Assembly (NCBI GenBank): GCA_041398025.1
Contig: JAWKVM010000010.1
Location: 62,001-126,000, forward strand
Reading direction: 5' to 3'
Origin: JANQPX01 sp041398025
GTDB lineage: Bacteria > Pseudomonadota > Alphaproteobacteria > Geminicoccales > Geminicoccaceae
DNA length: 64,000 bases
Shown: in pieces, positions 1 to 9,089 of the stretch
How the letters are laid out: each line of letters begins with the position of its first letter
Position numbering within the stretch: position 1 is the first letter of the stretch
Translations under genes and position numbers: made by a program
The notes under the pieces: model-generated
The model's database searches: none
What the model saw: only the letters and a program-made list of their open reading frames with translations
What the model was told of the DNA's origin: nothing

Positions 1-770
1 CCCTCGGCACCGCGGTCTCGGCGGTGAGCGTGGTCAGCGCGTTGTTGATGACCGGATCGCTGGCAGGCGAAGGCGGCAGCCTCGGGCTTGCGATCTTCGC
101 AGGCGTGCTGATCGGGCTCGGCGTCGGCATGCTGATCGGCGCGTTCAACGGCATCGCGGTCGCCTGGTTCAACGTGAACCCCTTCGTCGCCACCCTCGGC
201 AGCCTGAACATCTCGCTCGGCATCGCCACCATGGCCTCCGACGGCCGGCCGGTGTTCAACGTGCCGCGCGAGTTCTCGGCGATCGTCTATAACGGCAACA
301 TCCTCGGCATTCCCGCGCCCATCCTGTTCGCCGGCGCAACGCTTCTGGTCCTCCATTTCATCATGGCGCACACCGTGTTCGGCCGCGGCCTCTATCTGAT
401 CGGGGGCAATCCGCGCGCCGCCGAGGTCGCGGGCCTGCCGCGCCAGCGCTATGTCATGATCGCCTACATCCTCTGCTCGGTGATCGCGGCGCTGGGCGCC
501 CTCCTTCTGACCGGCCGCACGGGGTCCGGGGAACCGAATCTCGGCGGCAATCTCACCCTGGAGAGCATCGCAGCCGCGGTCATCGGCGGCGTCAGCCTGC
601 GCGGCGGGGTCGGCGGGGTTCTCGCCGTGATCCTCGGAGCACTGTTCGTCACCGTGCTGTCCAACGGCATGAACCTCAACCGCATCGACGGCAATGTGCA
701 GATGATCGTGCTCGGCTGCGTGATCATCCTCGCGGTGTTCCTCGACCGCTTCCGCGCTGCCGCGACATGA
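1..770 (+). CDS. Ribose/sugar-type ABC transporter permease (RbsC family), 5' partial
   Basis: The reading frame is already open at the left edge (codons start at base 3) and ends at a TGA at 768-770, so the N-terminus is missing. The visible part is very hydrophobic and carries landmarks of the RbsC/AraH class: a VNPFVATLGSLN segment and a GGNPRAAEVAG cytoplasmic loop, which is the contact region for the ATPase, followed by an AAVIGGVSLRGG stretch. It would form the membrane channel of a CUT2-type importer. It lies 46 bases upstream of the 5-oxoprolinase genes on the same strand. The imported compound may therefore feed that pathway rather than be a sugar, but this is inference. Partner ATPase and binding-protein genes would lie outside the window. 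Confidence 0.9.
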   Translation, partial: LGTAVSAVSVVSALLMTGSLAGEGGSLGLAIFAGVLIGLGVGMLIGAFNGIAVAWFNVNPFVATLGSLNISLGIATMASDGRPVFNVPREFSAIVYNGNILGIPAPILFAGATLLVLHFIMAHTVFGRGLYLIGGNPRAAEVAGLPRQRYVMIAYILCSVIAALGALLLTGRTGSGEPNLGGNLTLESIAAAVIGGVSLRGGVGGVLAVILGALFVTVLSNGMNLNRIDGNVQMIVLGCVIILAVFLDRFRAAAT

Positions 771-785
771 CCATTGTCGTCCAGA

Positions 786-795
786 TGTCTAGACA
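786..795. promoter_or_regulatory. Perfect 10-bp palindrome upstream of pxpA
   Basis: TGTCTAGACA is a perfect palindrome in the 46-base gap between the ABC permease and pxpA, ending 21 bases before the pxpA start. Its shape (TGTC/GACA half sites) resembles operators of GntR/FadR-type regulators. The twin sites at 60171-60200 have the same half sites. No binding evidence exists; a chance palindrome is possible. Confidence 0.3.
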
Positions 796-816
796 AATTC
801 CGGGGAGGCAGATCCG

Positions 817-1545
817 ATGACCACGATCAATTGCGACATGGGCGAAGGCTTCGGGCTCTACCAGATCGGCGACGACGCCGGGCTGATGCCGCTCATTCAG
901 GTGGCCAATGTCGCCTGCGGCTTTCACGCCTCCGACTTCAACCACATGCGCGCGACCGTGCGTCTGGCGAAGCAGCACGGCGTCAAGGTCGGCGCGCACC
1001 CGTCCCTCCCCGATCGGCAGGGTTTCGGCCGGCGCGAGATGAAGATCGGACGCGAGGAGATGGCCAACTGCCTGATCTACCAGATCGGAGCACTCAAGGG
1101 CTTTCTCGACGCCGAAGGCATGCCCCTCAACCACATCAAGCCCCACGGCTCGCTCTATGGCATGGCGGGTCGCGACCCGGAAATCGCCCACGCCATCGCC
1201 GACGCCGCCGACGTCTTTCGCGTGCCGATCTTCGGCATCATCAACAGCCTGCACGAGACCATCTATCCCGAGCGCGGCCACGCCTTCGTCGCCGAGTATT
1301 ACGCCGATCTCGACTACAGCGACGAGGGGCTGATGATCATCACCCGCGACCATCATGCGGTCGACCCGGCCACCGCCGCGGCGCGCTGCCTGCGCGCGAT
1401 CACCGAGGGCAAGACCGAAAGCGTCAGCGGCAAGCAGGTCGCCGTGCGCGCGGATTCGATCTGCGTGCATTCCGACACACCGAACGCGGTCGCGGTCGCG
1501 ACGGCGGTCGCGGACGCGGTGAGGCCGCATATCGAGAACGACTGA
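817..1545 (+). CDS. pxpA: 5-oxoprolinase subunit A (LamB/YcsF family)
   Basis: The 242-aa product matches the LamB/YcsF family along its length. The N-terminus carries NCDMGEGFG, followed by a VACGFHASD segment, a GAHPSLPDRQGFGRR segment and the HIKPHGSLYG motif near residue 110. PxpA is the 5-oxoproline-binding subunit of bacterial 5-oxoprolinase, which hydrolyses pyroglutamate to glutamate with ATP in the cytoplasm. The start is supported by a GGGAGG sequence 8 bases upstream. The usual partners PxpB and PxpC (KipI/KipA-like) are not in this window; instead HyuA and HyuB follow directly. The operon therefore probably hydrolyses 5-oxoproline or a related cyclic imide/lactam. Confidence 0.9.
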   Translation: MTTINCDMGEGFGLYQIGDDAGLMPLIQVANVACGFHASDFNHMRATVRLAKQHGVKVGAHPSLPDRQGFGRREMKIGREEMANCLIYQIGALKGFLDAEGMPLNHIKPHGSLYGMAGRDPEIAHAIADAADVFRVPIFGIINSLHETIYPERGHAFVAEYYADLDYSDEGLMIITRDHHAVDPATAAARCLRAITEGKTESVSGKQVAVRADSICVHSDTPNAVAVATAVADAVRPHIEND

Positions 1546-1590
1546 GCGTCAAAGAAGCGCCTGAACCAAGACCAGGAGGACATGTCGACG

Positions 1591-3660
1591 ATGAGTGAGA
1601 GCAACCGTGGCTCAGGCGAAGCGCCGCGCTTTAGGGTGGCGATCGACACCGGCGGCACGTTCACCGATGCCTTCTTCTTCGACGAGGCGAGCGGCGAGAT
1701 CTCGGTCACCAAGGTGCCGTCCCGCCCGGACCAGCCGGACGCCGCGGTCATGGACAGCATCGCGTCAGCGGGCATCACGCCCGCGGACATCACTCTTCTG
1801 ACCCACGGCACCACGGTCGCCACCAACGCGCTGATCACCCGCCGACTGCCCAAGAGCGCGCTGGTCGCGACCCGCGGCTTTCGCGACATCGTCGAGATCC
1901 GGGACGGCACCAAGCCCGATCTCTGGGACGCCTATGTCGACGTCGCCAAGCCCTATATCCGACGGCGCGACCGTTTCGAGATCACCGAGCGGGTCGACTA
2001 TAGCGGCAAGGTGCTGACCCCGCTGGACGAGGCCGAGGTCGAGGATCTCGCCAGGCTCCTGAAGAAGCGCGGCTACGAGTCGGTCGCCGTCTGCTTCATG
2101 AACGCCTACGCCAATCCGGAGCAGGAGCAGCGCTGCAAAGCGATGCTGCAGGAACTGCTTGGGTCTGACGTCTATGTCTGCGCATCCGCCGAGATCGTGC
2201 CGGAAATGTTCGAGCATCCGCGCCACTCCACGGCGATGATCAACGCGGTCTGCGCGCCCGTGGTCGGCCGCTACATCGCCTCGCTCGAACGCTCGCTGAA
2301 AGACGCGGGCTATCATGGCGACCTTCTGATCCTGCATTCCGGCGGCGGCGTGCTCACCTCGCAAGGGGCGAGCCAATATGCGGCGCGCCTCGCGAGCTCC
2401 GGCATCGCCGCGGGCGCGATCGCCGGTGCGCACATCGCCAAGGAATGCGGCTTTGAGAGCGCCATTAGCCTCGACATGGGCGGCACCAGCACGGACATCT
2501 CGATGTGCTACAAGGGCGAGATCGGGACGACCCAGCGCTGGCATATCGAATATGGTTACCCGATCATGTTCCCCTCGATCGAGGTGATCACCATCGGCGC
2601 CGGCGGCGGCTCGATCGCCTGGATCGACCCCGGAAAATCCCTTCGAAACGGCCCGCAGAGTGCCGGCGCCGAGCCCGGCCCCGCCTGCTACGGCATGGGC
2701 GGCAAGGAGCCGACCAACACGGATGCCAATCTGCTGCTCGGCCGGCTCGGGGCGAGCCTCCTCGACGGCAAGGTCGCGCTGGATCGCGCGGCGGCCGAGG
2801 CGGCGATCAAGCGCGATGTCGGCGAGCCGCTCGGCCTCGACGGGCCGGAGGCCGCTGATGCCATCCTGCGCGTCGCCAATGCCAATATGGCCAATGCCGT
2901 GAAGCTGATCTCGGTCGGCCGCGGCTTCGATCCGCGCGACTTCGCGCTGGTGGTGTTCGGCGGGGCGGGGCCCCTGCACGGCGCCGATCTCGCGCGCGAT
3001 CTCGACATCCCCGCCGTCATCTTCCCGCGCTTTCCCGGCATCGCCTCGGCCATGGGCTGTCTGCTCGTCGACATCCGCCACGACCTCTCGACCATGTATC
3101 TGAAGGGTGCCGCCGACGCGACGCTCGATGAGATCGAGGCCGAGTTCGAAAAGCTCGAGGAGGAAGCGCGCCACCGCCTCGCCGAGGAGGGCGTGGCCGC
3201 TGCCGACATGCATCTGCAGCGCGCCGTCGAGATGCGCTATGTCGGCCAGTGGCGTCAGCTCACCGTCGACATTGGCTCCGAGCCGCTGAAGGAACTCGAC
3301 AGCGTTCTCGACAGTTTCCACCGCGAGCATGCCCGCGCCTATTCCTTCGAGGACCGGGAGCGCATGGTCGAGATCTACTCCCTTCGCGTGGTCGCGCGCG
3401 GCAAGGTGGCGAAGCCGAAGCCGGCCGTGTCCAGTGCTGCGTCGAGCGATCTGCCCGAGCCCGGAGAGCGCCGCCCGGTCCATTTCGGCACCGAGCACGG
3501 CTTCGTCGACACCCCCGTTTTTCGCCGCGAGGCCCTCGGCCCCGGCATGGTGCTCGAAGGCCCGGCCGTGATCGAGCAGCTCGACAGCACGCTGGTGCTG
3601 CCGCCCGGAACCCGCAGCGAGGTCACCGCCGATCTGCACATCGTCATGAAATTCGTCTGA
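1591..3660 (+). CDS. hyuA: Hydantoinase/5-oxoprolinase family subunit A
   Basis: The protein of about 689 aa belongs to the HyuA family of ATP-dependent hydantoinases and oxoprolinases. The N-terminal ATPase signature DTGGTFTDAFF is near residue 15, followed by LTHGTTVATNALI. A second actin-like motif, DMGGTSTDI, lies in the middle, and the C-terminal HyuA domain ends with the typical EGPAVIEQLDSTLVLPPG stretch. An ATG at 1582 is only one base from the AGGAGGA ribosome site, while the in-frame ATG at 1591 has about 10 bases of spacing, so 1591 is preferred. It sits between pxpA and hyuB on the same strand and would form the ATP-binding half of a HyuAB ring-opening enzyme. Confidence 0.93.
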   Translation: MSESNRGSGEAPRFRVAIDTGGTFTDAFFFDEASGEISVTKVPSRPDQPDAAVMDSIASAGITPADITLLTHGTTVATNALITRRLPKSALVATRGFRDIVEIRDGTKPDLWDAYVDVAKPYIRRRDRFEITERVDYSGKVLTPLDEAEVEDLARLLKKRGYESVAVCFMNAYANPEQEQRCKAMLQELLGSDVYVCASAEIVPEMFEHPRHSTAMINAVCAPVVGRYIASLERSLKDAGYHGDLLILHSGGGVLTSQGASQYAARLASSGIAAGAIAGAHIAKECGFESAISLDMGGTSTDISMCYKGEIGTTQRWHIEYGYPIMFPSIEVITIGAGGGSIAWIDPGKSLRNGPQSAGAEPGPACYGMGGKEPTNTDANLLLGRLGASLLDGKVALDRAAAEAAIKRDVGEPLGLDGPEAADAILRVANANMANAVKLISVGRGFDPRDFALVVFGGAGPLHGADLARDLDIPAVIFPRFPGIASAMGCLLVDIRHDLSTMYLKGAADATLDEIEAEFEKLEEEARHRLAEEGVAAADMHLQRAVEMRYVGQWRQLTVDIGSEPLKELDSVLDSFHREHARAYSFEDRERMVEIYSLRVVARGKVAKPKPAVSSAASSDLPEPGERRPVHFGTEHGFVDTPVFRREALGPGMVLEGPAVIEQLDSTLVLPPGTRSEVTADLHIVMKFV

Positions 3661-3672
3661 GGGAGACAATCG

Positions 3673-5604
3673 ATGGCTCTCGACCGCGTCACCTTCGAAG
3701 TTCTGAAAAACGCCTATGGCAATCTCGTCGACCAGATGTCCGAGCAATTGCTGCGCACCTGCTACTCCTTCGTCATCTACAGCCGCGATTTCTCCAACTG
3801 CCTTTGTGACGCCAAGGGCAACACGGTGATGCAGGGGGCGGGCGACATCGCCGTCCATGTCGGCACGCTGCATTTCACCTGCAAGTCGATCATCGATCGC
3901 TTTCAGGACGACATCCATCCGGGCGACATCTTCATGTCGAACGATCCTTACACCGGCGGCACGCATTTTTGCGACGTGCGCATCGTGCGCCCGGTGTTCG
4001 TCGGGGGCGAGCTGATCGCGTTCACCCAGTCGAACGGCCATTGGGCGGATGTCGGCGGCTCGGTGCCCGGCTCCTTCGATATCAATGCGCGCACCCATTT
4101 CGGCGAAGGCCTGCGCATCACGCCGATGCGCATCTGCACCCAGGGCCACATGCTGGACGACGTGATCGAGATGATCGTCGGCAACACGCGGGCGAGCCGC
4201 GATGCCATGGGCGATTTTCTGGCGCAGTGCGAGGCGACCCGGCTCGGCGAGCAGCGCCTCCTGGAGCTGGTCGAGAAATACGGCAAGGACACCGTGCTCG
4301 AAGCCTTCGAGGAATGTCAGGACTATGTCGAGCGTTTTGCGCGCGACAAGGTTTCTTCGCTGCCGGACGGCGAATGGCACGCAGTCGACTTCATCGACCA
4401 GGACCCGACCAAGCCGGAGGGCCTGATCCCGATCCGCGCCAAGATGACCATCAAGGGCAGCCAGGTCGTCTACGATTTCTCCGGCTCACACGAGGCGATC
4501 GACTGCTTCCTGAACGGCAGCTACAGCTCCGCCTTCTCGGCCGTGGTCGCGGGCTCGAAATTCTTCTTCCCCGAGGTGCCGCTCAATTCTGGCTTCTATC
4601 GCTTCATCGACGCCGACCTTCCCGAAGGCACGGTGGTCAACGCGCCCTATCCCTATGCCGTCACCGGTTTCTGCTCGGGTGCTTACGAAAAGATCATGAA
4701 CGCGATCTTCGCGCTCTGGTCCCAGGTGATGCCGGAGCGCGCGCTCTGCTGCTCGTTCAATCTCGAATATCTCCTGATCGGCGGCACCGACGAGCGCCCG
4801 GAGACCAACGGCAATTTCTTCATGTGGTATGACTGGATGGCCGGCGGCTGGGGTGCGCGCAACGGCAAGGACGGCTCCAGCGCCACCTCGTCCCTGTTCG
4901 GCGTCGGCCTCGCCCAGCAGTCGGTCGAGGCGCAGGAGCGTCTGACCCCGATCGTCATGGACCGCTACGGCATCGCCGCCGACTCAGGCGGCCCGGGCAA
5001 GTTCCGCGGCGGCTGCGGCCTGGAGAAGGGCGGCACCCTGACCTCGATCAAGAACACCGTCATGTCCTATTGCTGCGATCGGGCGCGCGCGCTGACCTGG
5101 GGCATGAAGGGCGGCCAGCCGTCCGTTCCCCACGGCGTCACCCACACGAGGGGCGAGGAGGCGCATTTCCTGGGCGCCGTCTTCTCCAACGTGAAGGTGG
5201 ATGGCGGCAACAAATTCATGCGCCCGTCGGCCGGCGGCGGCGGCCTGTTCGACCCGCTGGAACGCGATCCTGCCATGGTCGTGGAGGACGTGATCGACGG
5301 CTATGTCAGCCTGGAGGGGGCGAAGCGCGACTACGGCGTGGTGATCGAGCCGGTCGATCCCGAGCTCGACGACTACCGGGTCGATCAGGCGGCCACGGAT
5401 GCGCTACGCGGCGAACTCAGATCTGCACGAAAAGACTGGCTGGACACGCCGGCCGAGGAGGTCGCGGCCAGACTGCAGAAGGGCGAGATCGACCGCCACA
5501 CCGCGATCCGCCGCCACGGCATCATCTGCGACTGGGACAGCAACACGCTTCTTCCCAAGTCGACCGCGCAGTTCCGCGAGGCGGCGAAAGCCAGGCTGGG
5601 TTGA
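3673..5604 (+). CDS. hyuB: Hydantoinase/5-oxoprolinase family subunit B
   Basis: The 643-aa product is a full-length HyuB-type subunit. It shows the FMSNDPYTGGTHFCDV block at about residue 90, the SNGHWADVGGSVPGS segment and, in the C-terminal half, RYGIAADSGGPGKFRGGCG, all typical of the family. HyuB pairs with HyuA to open a lactam or cyclic imide ring using ATP in the cytoplasm. The gene starts 12 bases after hyuA behind a GGGAG site, so the two are translated together. The substrate cannot be read from sequence; 5-oxoproline is favoured only because pxpA is in the same operon. Confidence 0.93.
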   Translation: MALDRVTFEVLKNAYGNLVDQMSEQLLRTCYSFVIYSRDFSNCLCDAKGNTVMQGAGDIAVHVGTLHFTCKSIIDRFQDDIHPGDIFMSNDPYTGGTHFCDVRIVRPVFVGGELIAFTQSNGHWADVGGSVPGSFDINARTHFGEGLRITPMRICTQGHMLDDVIEMIVGNTRASRDAMGDFLAQCEATRLGEQRLLELVEKYGKDTVLEAFEECQDYVERFARDKVSSLPDGEWHAVDFIDQDPTKPEGLIPIRAKMTIKGSQVVYDFSGSHEAIDCFLNGSYSSAFSAVVAGSKFFFPEVPLNSGFYRFIDADLPEGTVVNAPYPYAVTGFCSGAYEKIMNAIFALWSQVMPERALCCSFNLEYLLIGGTDERPETNGNFFMWYDWMAGGWGARNGKDGSSATSSLFGVGLAQQSVEAQERLTPIVMDRYGIAADSGGPGKFRGGCGLEKGGTLTSIKNTVMSYCCDRARALTWGMKGGQPSVPHGVTHTRGEEAHFLGAVFSNVKVDGGNKFMRPSAGGGGLFDPLERDPAMVVEDVIDGYVSLEGAKRDYGVVIEPVDPELDDYRVDQAATDALRGELRSARKDWLDTPAEEVAARLQKGEIDRHTAIRRHGIICDWDSNTLLPKSTAQFREAAKARLG

Positions 5605-5882
5605 ACCGGATGTCAATCTCGAGGTGACGCGCCTTGGACGACGGCCCAAAGCGGCGAGAGGCACGTCGGCAAACACGCTCCATCTCATTGTTTGACCGCA
5701 TGTTCTGATCGATCAGGCATTACCACCTGACCAGGAAAAGCTCCCGATTGTCGACCGCGAGAGCGGCAGCTGGCCTTTCCTTCCGCGGCCAACGACAACA
5801 CATGTTCCTAAGGCGACAAGCATTTGAGAATGGCCAAGGCATGACTTTGGCTCAAGCAAGAACGATCGGGGAGGAAGCGGTC
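5605..5882. other. Intergenic region upstream of the alpha/beta hydrolase
   Basis: These 278 bases between hyuB and the hydrolase start hold no convincing gene. They contain the palindrome CTGATCGATCAG at 5705-5716. An open frame extends upstream of the chosen hydrolase start, from a TTG at 5748, but that extension has no signal-like or conserved character. The promoter of the hydrolase should lie here; no clear -35/-10 pair was identified. Confidence 0.5.
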
Positions 5883-7820
5883 ATGCTGCAGGGAAGGCCC
5901 GGGAAAGCGCGTCTGCTGCTTGGTGCTGCGATGATCATGGGCGGCGCTGCCGGTGCCGATGCGCGCGTGGTGGGGTTCGAGGTCACGTCGACCGCGCCGG
6001 TCTTCGACGGCAAGAGCTATGGCGGGGGCGGCGCCTATGAACGCATCGACGCGATCGCCACGTTCGCGGTCGACCCATCATCGCCGCAAGGTCGAACCAT
6101 CGTCGATCTGGACAAGGCCGCGACCAACGACGCCGGCGAGGTGACGTTCAGCACCGAGGTCGTCATCCTCAGGCCGAGCGACCCGGCCAAACGCTCGTCC
6201 ATGCTGTTCTACGAAGTGCCCAATCGCGGCCGCAATCTGAGCTTCATGGCGCTGAACCGATCCATCACGTCATCCATGCCCGAGACCGTCGAGGACGCCG
6301 GCGACGGCTTTCTCATGGCGCATGGCTACACGCTGGTCTGGAGCGGCTGGCAGACGGACCTCGCGGACGATTTCCTGAACCTCAGCCTGCCGCTCGCCGA
6401 AGGCGTGACCGGATCGTCGCGTGAAGAGTTCGTGTTCGACGACAGGGAAACCAGCACCGCCAATCTGGTCTATCCCGCCGCCGATCTCGATCCGGCCAAG
6501 GCGGCGCTCACCGTCCGCGAGAAGGAGGCCGACGAGCGGAAGTCGGTCGACGGGCTCTCCTTTCGCTATCTGAGCCCGACCGAGATCGAGATCACGCGCC
6601 CGTCGAGCATGGACGCTGGCGCGATCTACGAATTCATCTATCCGGCCAAGGATGCCGTGCCCAACGGCCTCGCCTTTCTGGCGCTCGGCGACCTCGTGTC
6701 GTTCCTGCGCGGCCGTCCCGGCCATGACGCAGAGAATCCGCTGGACGGCGTCGAGCACACCATGGCCATGGGCATCTCGCAGTCCGGCCGCTTCCTGCGC
6801 GACTTCATCTATCAGGGCTTCAATGCCGACGAAACGGGCGAGCGCGTGTTCGACGGCGCCATGCCCCACATCGCGGGCTCGCGCAAGACCTTCACCAATT
6901 ATCGTTTCGCCCAGCCCGGACGCTATTCGCGCCAGCATGAGGACCATGATTATCCGGGCGACCAGTTCCCCTTCACCTATGCCGAGGCGACCGATCCGCT
7001 GACCGGCAAGGCCGAAAGCATCCTCTCCGCCTGCAGCGCCACCGACACCTGCCCGAAGATCATGCACACCGACACCGGCACCGAATTCTGGCAGGCGCGC
7101 GCCTCGCTGATGACCACCTCGCCGGCAGGCGAGCCGCTCGACATGCCGTCCGATGTCCGCCTCTATTTCCTCGCAGGCGTTCCCCACTTCAACGCCTGGC
7201 CGTCGGAAGCCAAGGAGGCGCCGAGCTGCACCTATCTCAGCAATCCCCTGAGTCCGGCGCCCGTGCTCCGGGCGCTGGTGGTCGCCATGGAGGACTGGAT
7301 CACCGAGGGCGGCGAGCCGCCGGCAAGCCGCTTTCCCAGCCTCGCCGACGGCACTCTGGTGCCGCGCGATGCGCTGAAGCTGCCTGAGGTGGCGGGTGTC
7401 GTCCCCGATCCGATCTCGAACCCGCTCGACGTCATGGATCACAGCGTTCTGCCGCCGAAAAGCGGCGACGCCTATCCGATCTTCGAACCTGCGGTCGATC
7501 AGGACGGCATCAGCGAAGCTGGGGTCAAGCTGCCCTTCGTCCAGGCACCGCTCGGCACCTATTACGGCTGGAACCTGAGGAAGGAAGGCTTCGCCGAGGG
7601 TGAGCTCTGCAGCCTCACCGGCAGCTACATCCCGTTCCCGAAAGCCGCTTCGGCGGATGACGGCCGCAAACCGCTCGATGAGCGCTATGCCAGCAAACAG
7701 GCCTATCTCGACCAGGTGCAGGCCGCGGCCGACCGGCTGGTCGCTGATGGCTTCATGCTCGCGGACGACGTCGGCTTCGTCATGGAGCGCGCCGAAGCCG
7801 ATGCCAAGGTGCTGGACTAG
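5883..7820 (+). CDS. Secreted alpha/beta hydrolase domain protein
   Basis: The 645-aa product starts at an ATG preceded by GGGAGGAAGCGGTC. It begins with a signal peptide (residues about 8-25, hydrophobic, ending in an Ala-rich cleavage region). The body resembles the large alpha/beta hydrolase_10-type exported proteins: VVGFEVTSTAPVFDGKSYG at the N-terminus, FYEVPNRGRN in the middle, and a nucleophile elbow reading MGISQSGRFLRDF, where the first serine of GISQSG is the likely nucleophile. The substrate is unknown; ester or lactone hydrolysis in the periplasm is the usual expectation for the fold. It stands alone, with about 280 bases upstream and 560 downstream. The C-terminus ends with a hydrophilic tail without anchor. 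Confidence 0.8.
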   Translation: MLQGRPGKARLLLGAAMIMGGAAGADARVVGFEVTSTAPVFDGKSYGGGGAYERIDAIATFAVDPSSPQGRTIVDLDKAATNDAGEVTFSTEVVILRPSDPAKRSSMLFYEVPNRGRNLSFMALNRSITSSMPETVEDAGDGFLMAHGYTLVWSGWQTDLADDFLNLSLPLAEGVTGSSREEFVFDDRETSTANLVYPAADLDPAKAALTVREKEADERKSVDGLSFRYLSPTEIEITRPSSMDAGAIYEFIYPAKDAVPNGLAFLALGDLVSFLRGRPGHDAENPLDGVEHTMAMGISQSGRFLRDFIYQGFNADETGERVFDGAMPHIAGSRKTFTNYRFAQPGRYSRQHEDHDYPGDQFPFTYAEATDPLTGKAESILSACSATDTCPKIMHTDTGTEFWQARASLMTTSPAGEPLDMPSDVRLYFLAGVPHFNAWPSEAKEAPSCTYLSNPLSPAPVLRALVVAMEDWITEGGEPPASRFPSLADGTLVPRDALKLPEVAGVVPDPISNPLDVMDHSVLPPKSGDAYPIFEPAVDQDGISEAGVKLPFVQAPLGTYYGWNLRKEGFAEGELCSLTGSYIPFPKAASADDGRKPLDERYASKQAYLDQVQAAADRLVADGFMLADDVGFVMERAEADAKVLD

Positions 7821-8381
7821 GAGGTCCGTCCTCGACCATTGAGTCCGTCTGGGAACGCCGAAATCTTGGCCGCATACTGCCATGCTCGGCATGGCCCGCG
7901 GAGATCCGATGATGCGGACGTTCCACCGGGCCGCGTGCTCATCAAACGCTGACACGCTGCAAGCGTCGGTTTTCCGTGCGGTCGCTTCTCGACGATGGCC
8001 GACAGTCTTCGATGCGGTTCTCGAGAATCATCTTTCTCACAGACATCCTCATCTTGATGAGCACGCGTCCCAGGTCGGCTTCGCGCCATGCGACTCCCCC
8101 TGATCGATCAGGGAATGCGGCGAAAGAATGAGACAAAGCATGAGATAGGGCATAGCGACAATTCATCAGGAGTCGTTTCCACGACTGCAAACGAAACCTT
8201 AACCTCTTGACCCTACCGTCTGATTTCAGGTCCATGTGATCCTGGGAGTCCGTGCCCAGCGATTCTATCTCCGGCGGGCGGGCGGATTCCGAGGGTCGCA
8301 TGGACCTAATCGCGACTCTAGAAGCGCGGGGTTAAGATTTCGTCGAATGACGGCCGCTTCTGGCGGATTTGTCGCCACAGC
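7821..8381. other. Intergenic region of about 560 bases without a clear gene
   Basis: Short open frames exist on both strands, the longest being 7942-8301 on the minus strand, but none has a good ribosome site, a recognisable motif or normal codon bias, so no gene is called. The part at 8104-8230 is noticeably richer in A/T than its surroundings. A perfect 16-bp palindrome, CCCTGATCGATCAGGG, lies at 8098-8113. Its 12-bp core is identical to the one at 5705-5716, so the two copies flank the hydrolase gene. Confidence 0.5.
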
Positions 8382-9059
8382 CTAAACAGCCGTGGTCTGC
8401 AGCCGATAGAGACCGCGCTCGATCGGGCCGGTTGCGCCCGTCGCCGCCAGAGCCTCGTCGCCGAGCGCGGTCGCACAGAGGTCGGCGAACGGCGTCTCGT
8501 CCGCCCAGCACTCCACCAGGACGATCCAGCGCGGCACCCGGTTCTTGATGCCGCGCGCCTTGCGCTCGGTGCTGTCGACGGCGCTCGCCTCTTCGTCCGC
8601 CACAAGGAGATGAGCGCCGGCGATGATCGGGTCGGCGGCAAGCCTGGGCAGAAGATCGCCTTTCAGCGCCGCGACATGGCGATCGGAGTCTGCGTCGGAG
8701 ATATCGTAGCAGCAGGTCATGATCAGCCCGCCCTGCCCTTCGCCGAAGGACGCCGCGACCTTGCAGATCGAACGCGCGACATCGCGAAAATCCTTCACCG
8801 ACGTCAGCGTCCAGGGGGTCGGGTTGTTCAGCCGCTCCAGATAGTCGGGGCCGCTGACCACATCCGGCGTTTCGGCTTCGTAGAGATTGAAGTACGCCAG
8901 CGGCGCATCGATTGCGGCATAGCGCCGCCCGCGCCGAAAGCCCGGAATGCCGACCCTTTCCGGCATGTGCTCGCGCCCGTGCCAATCATAAAAATTCTCC
9001 CGGCCCTCGGGTACGAGGTCGTGCCAGATCGCAACCGCGCCGGCGCCAAGCAAAGCCAT
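8382..9059 (-). CDS. Dabb/EthD-like two-domain protein of unknown function
   Basis: The product of about 225 aa is soluble, without signal or membrane segments. Its first half has the pattern HD-x-PEGRENFYDWHGREHMPER followed by IPGFRRGRRY, which resembles the dimeric alpha/beta-barrel (EthD-like) proteins found with degradation pathways. The second half seems to repeat this fold in weaker form. The ATG at 9059 is chosen over one at 9065 because GAGGGAGG then has a normal spacing. It is divergent from the IclR gene, and an IclR-type palindrome lies between them, so it is probably controlled with the ABC operon. The actual reaction is unknown. Confidence 0.6.
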   Translation of the reverse strand: MALLGAGAVAIWHDLVPEGRENFYDWHGREHMPERVGIPGFRRGRRYAAIDAPLAYFNLYEAETPDVVSGPDYLERLNNPTPWTLTSVKDFRDVARSICKVAASFGEGQGGLIMTCCYDISDADSDRHVAALKGDLLPRLAADPIIAGAHLLVADEEASAVDSTERKARGIKNRVPRWIVLVECWADETPFADLCATALGDEALAATGATGPIERGLYRLQTTAV

Positions 9060-9089
9060 GATCATCCCTCCCTCGATTTCGCAATGTTC

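Noticed and set aside
1765..4380. Very long minus-strand open frame (871 codons) opposite hyuA/hyuB
   Set aside because: It lies exactly opposite two well-conserved genes, has Arg/Ala/His-rich composition and no motif. It results from GC-rich codon bias.
7942..8301. Possible small gene of 119 codons in the 7.8-8.4 kb gap
   Set aside because: No ribosome site at the start and no motif; Arg- and Ser-rich composition. An initial thought of a DUF1127-like protein did not hold because the typical motif is absent.
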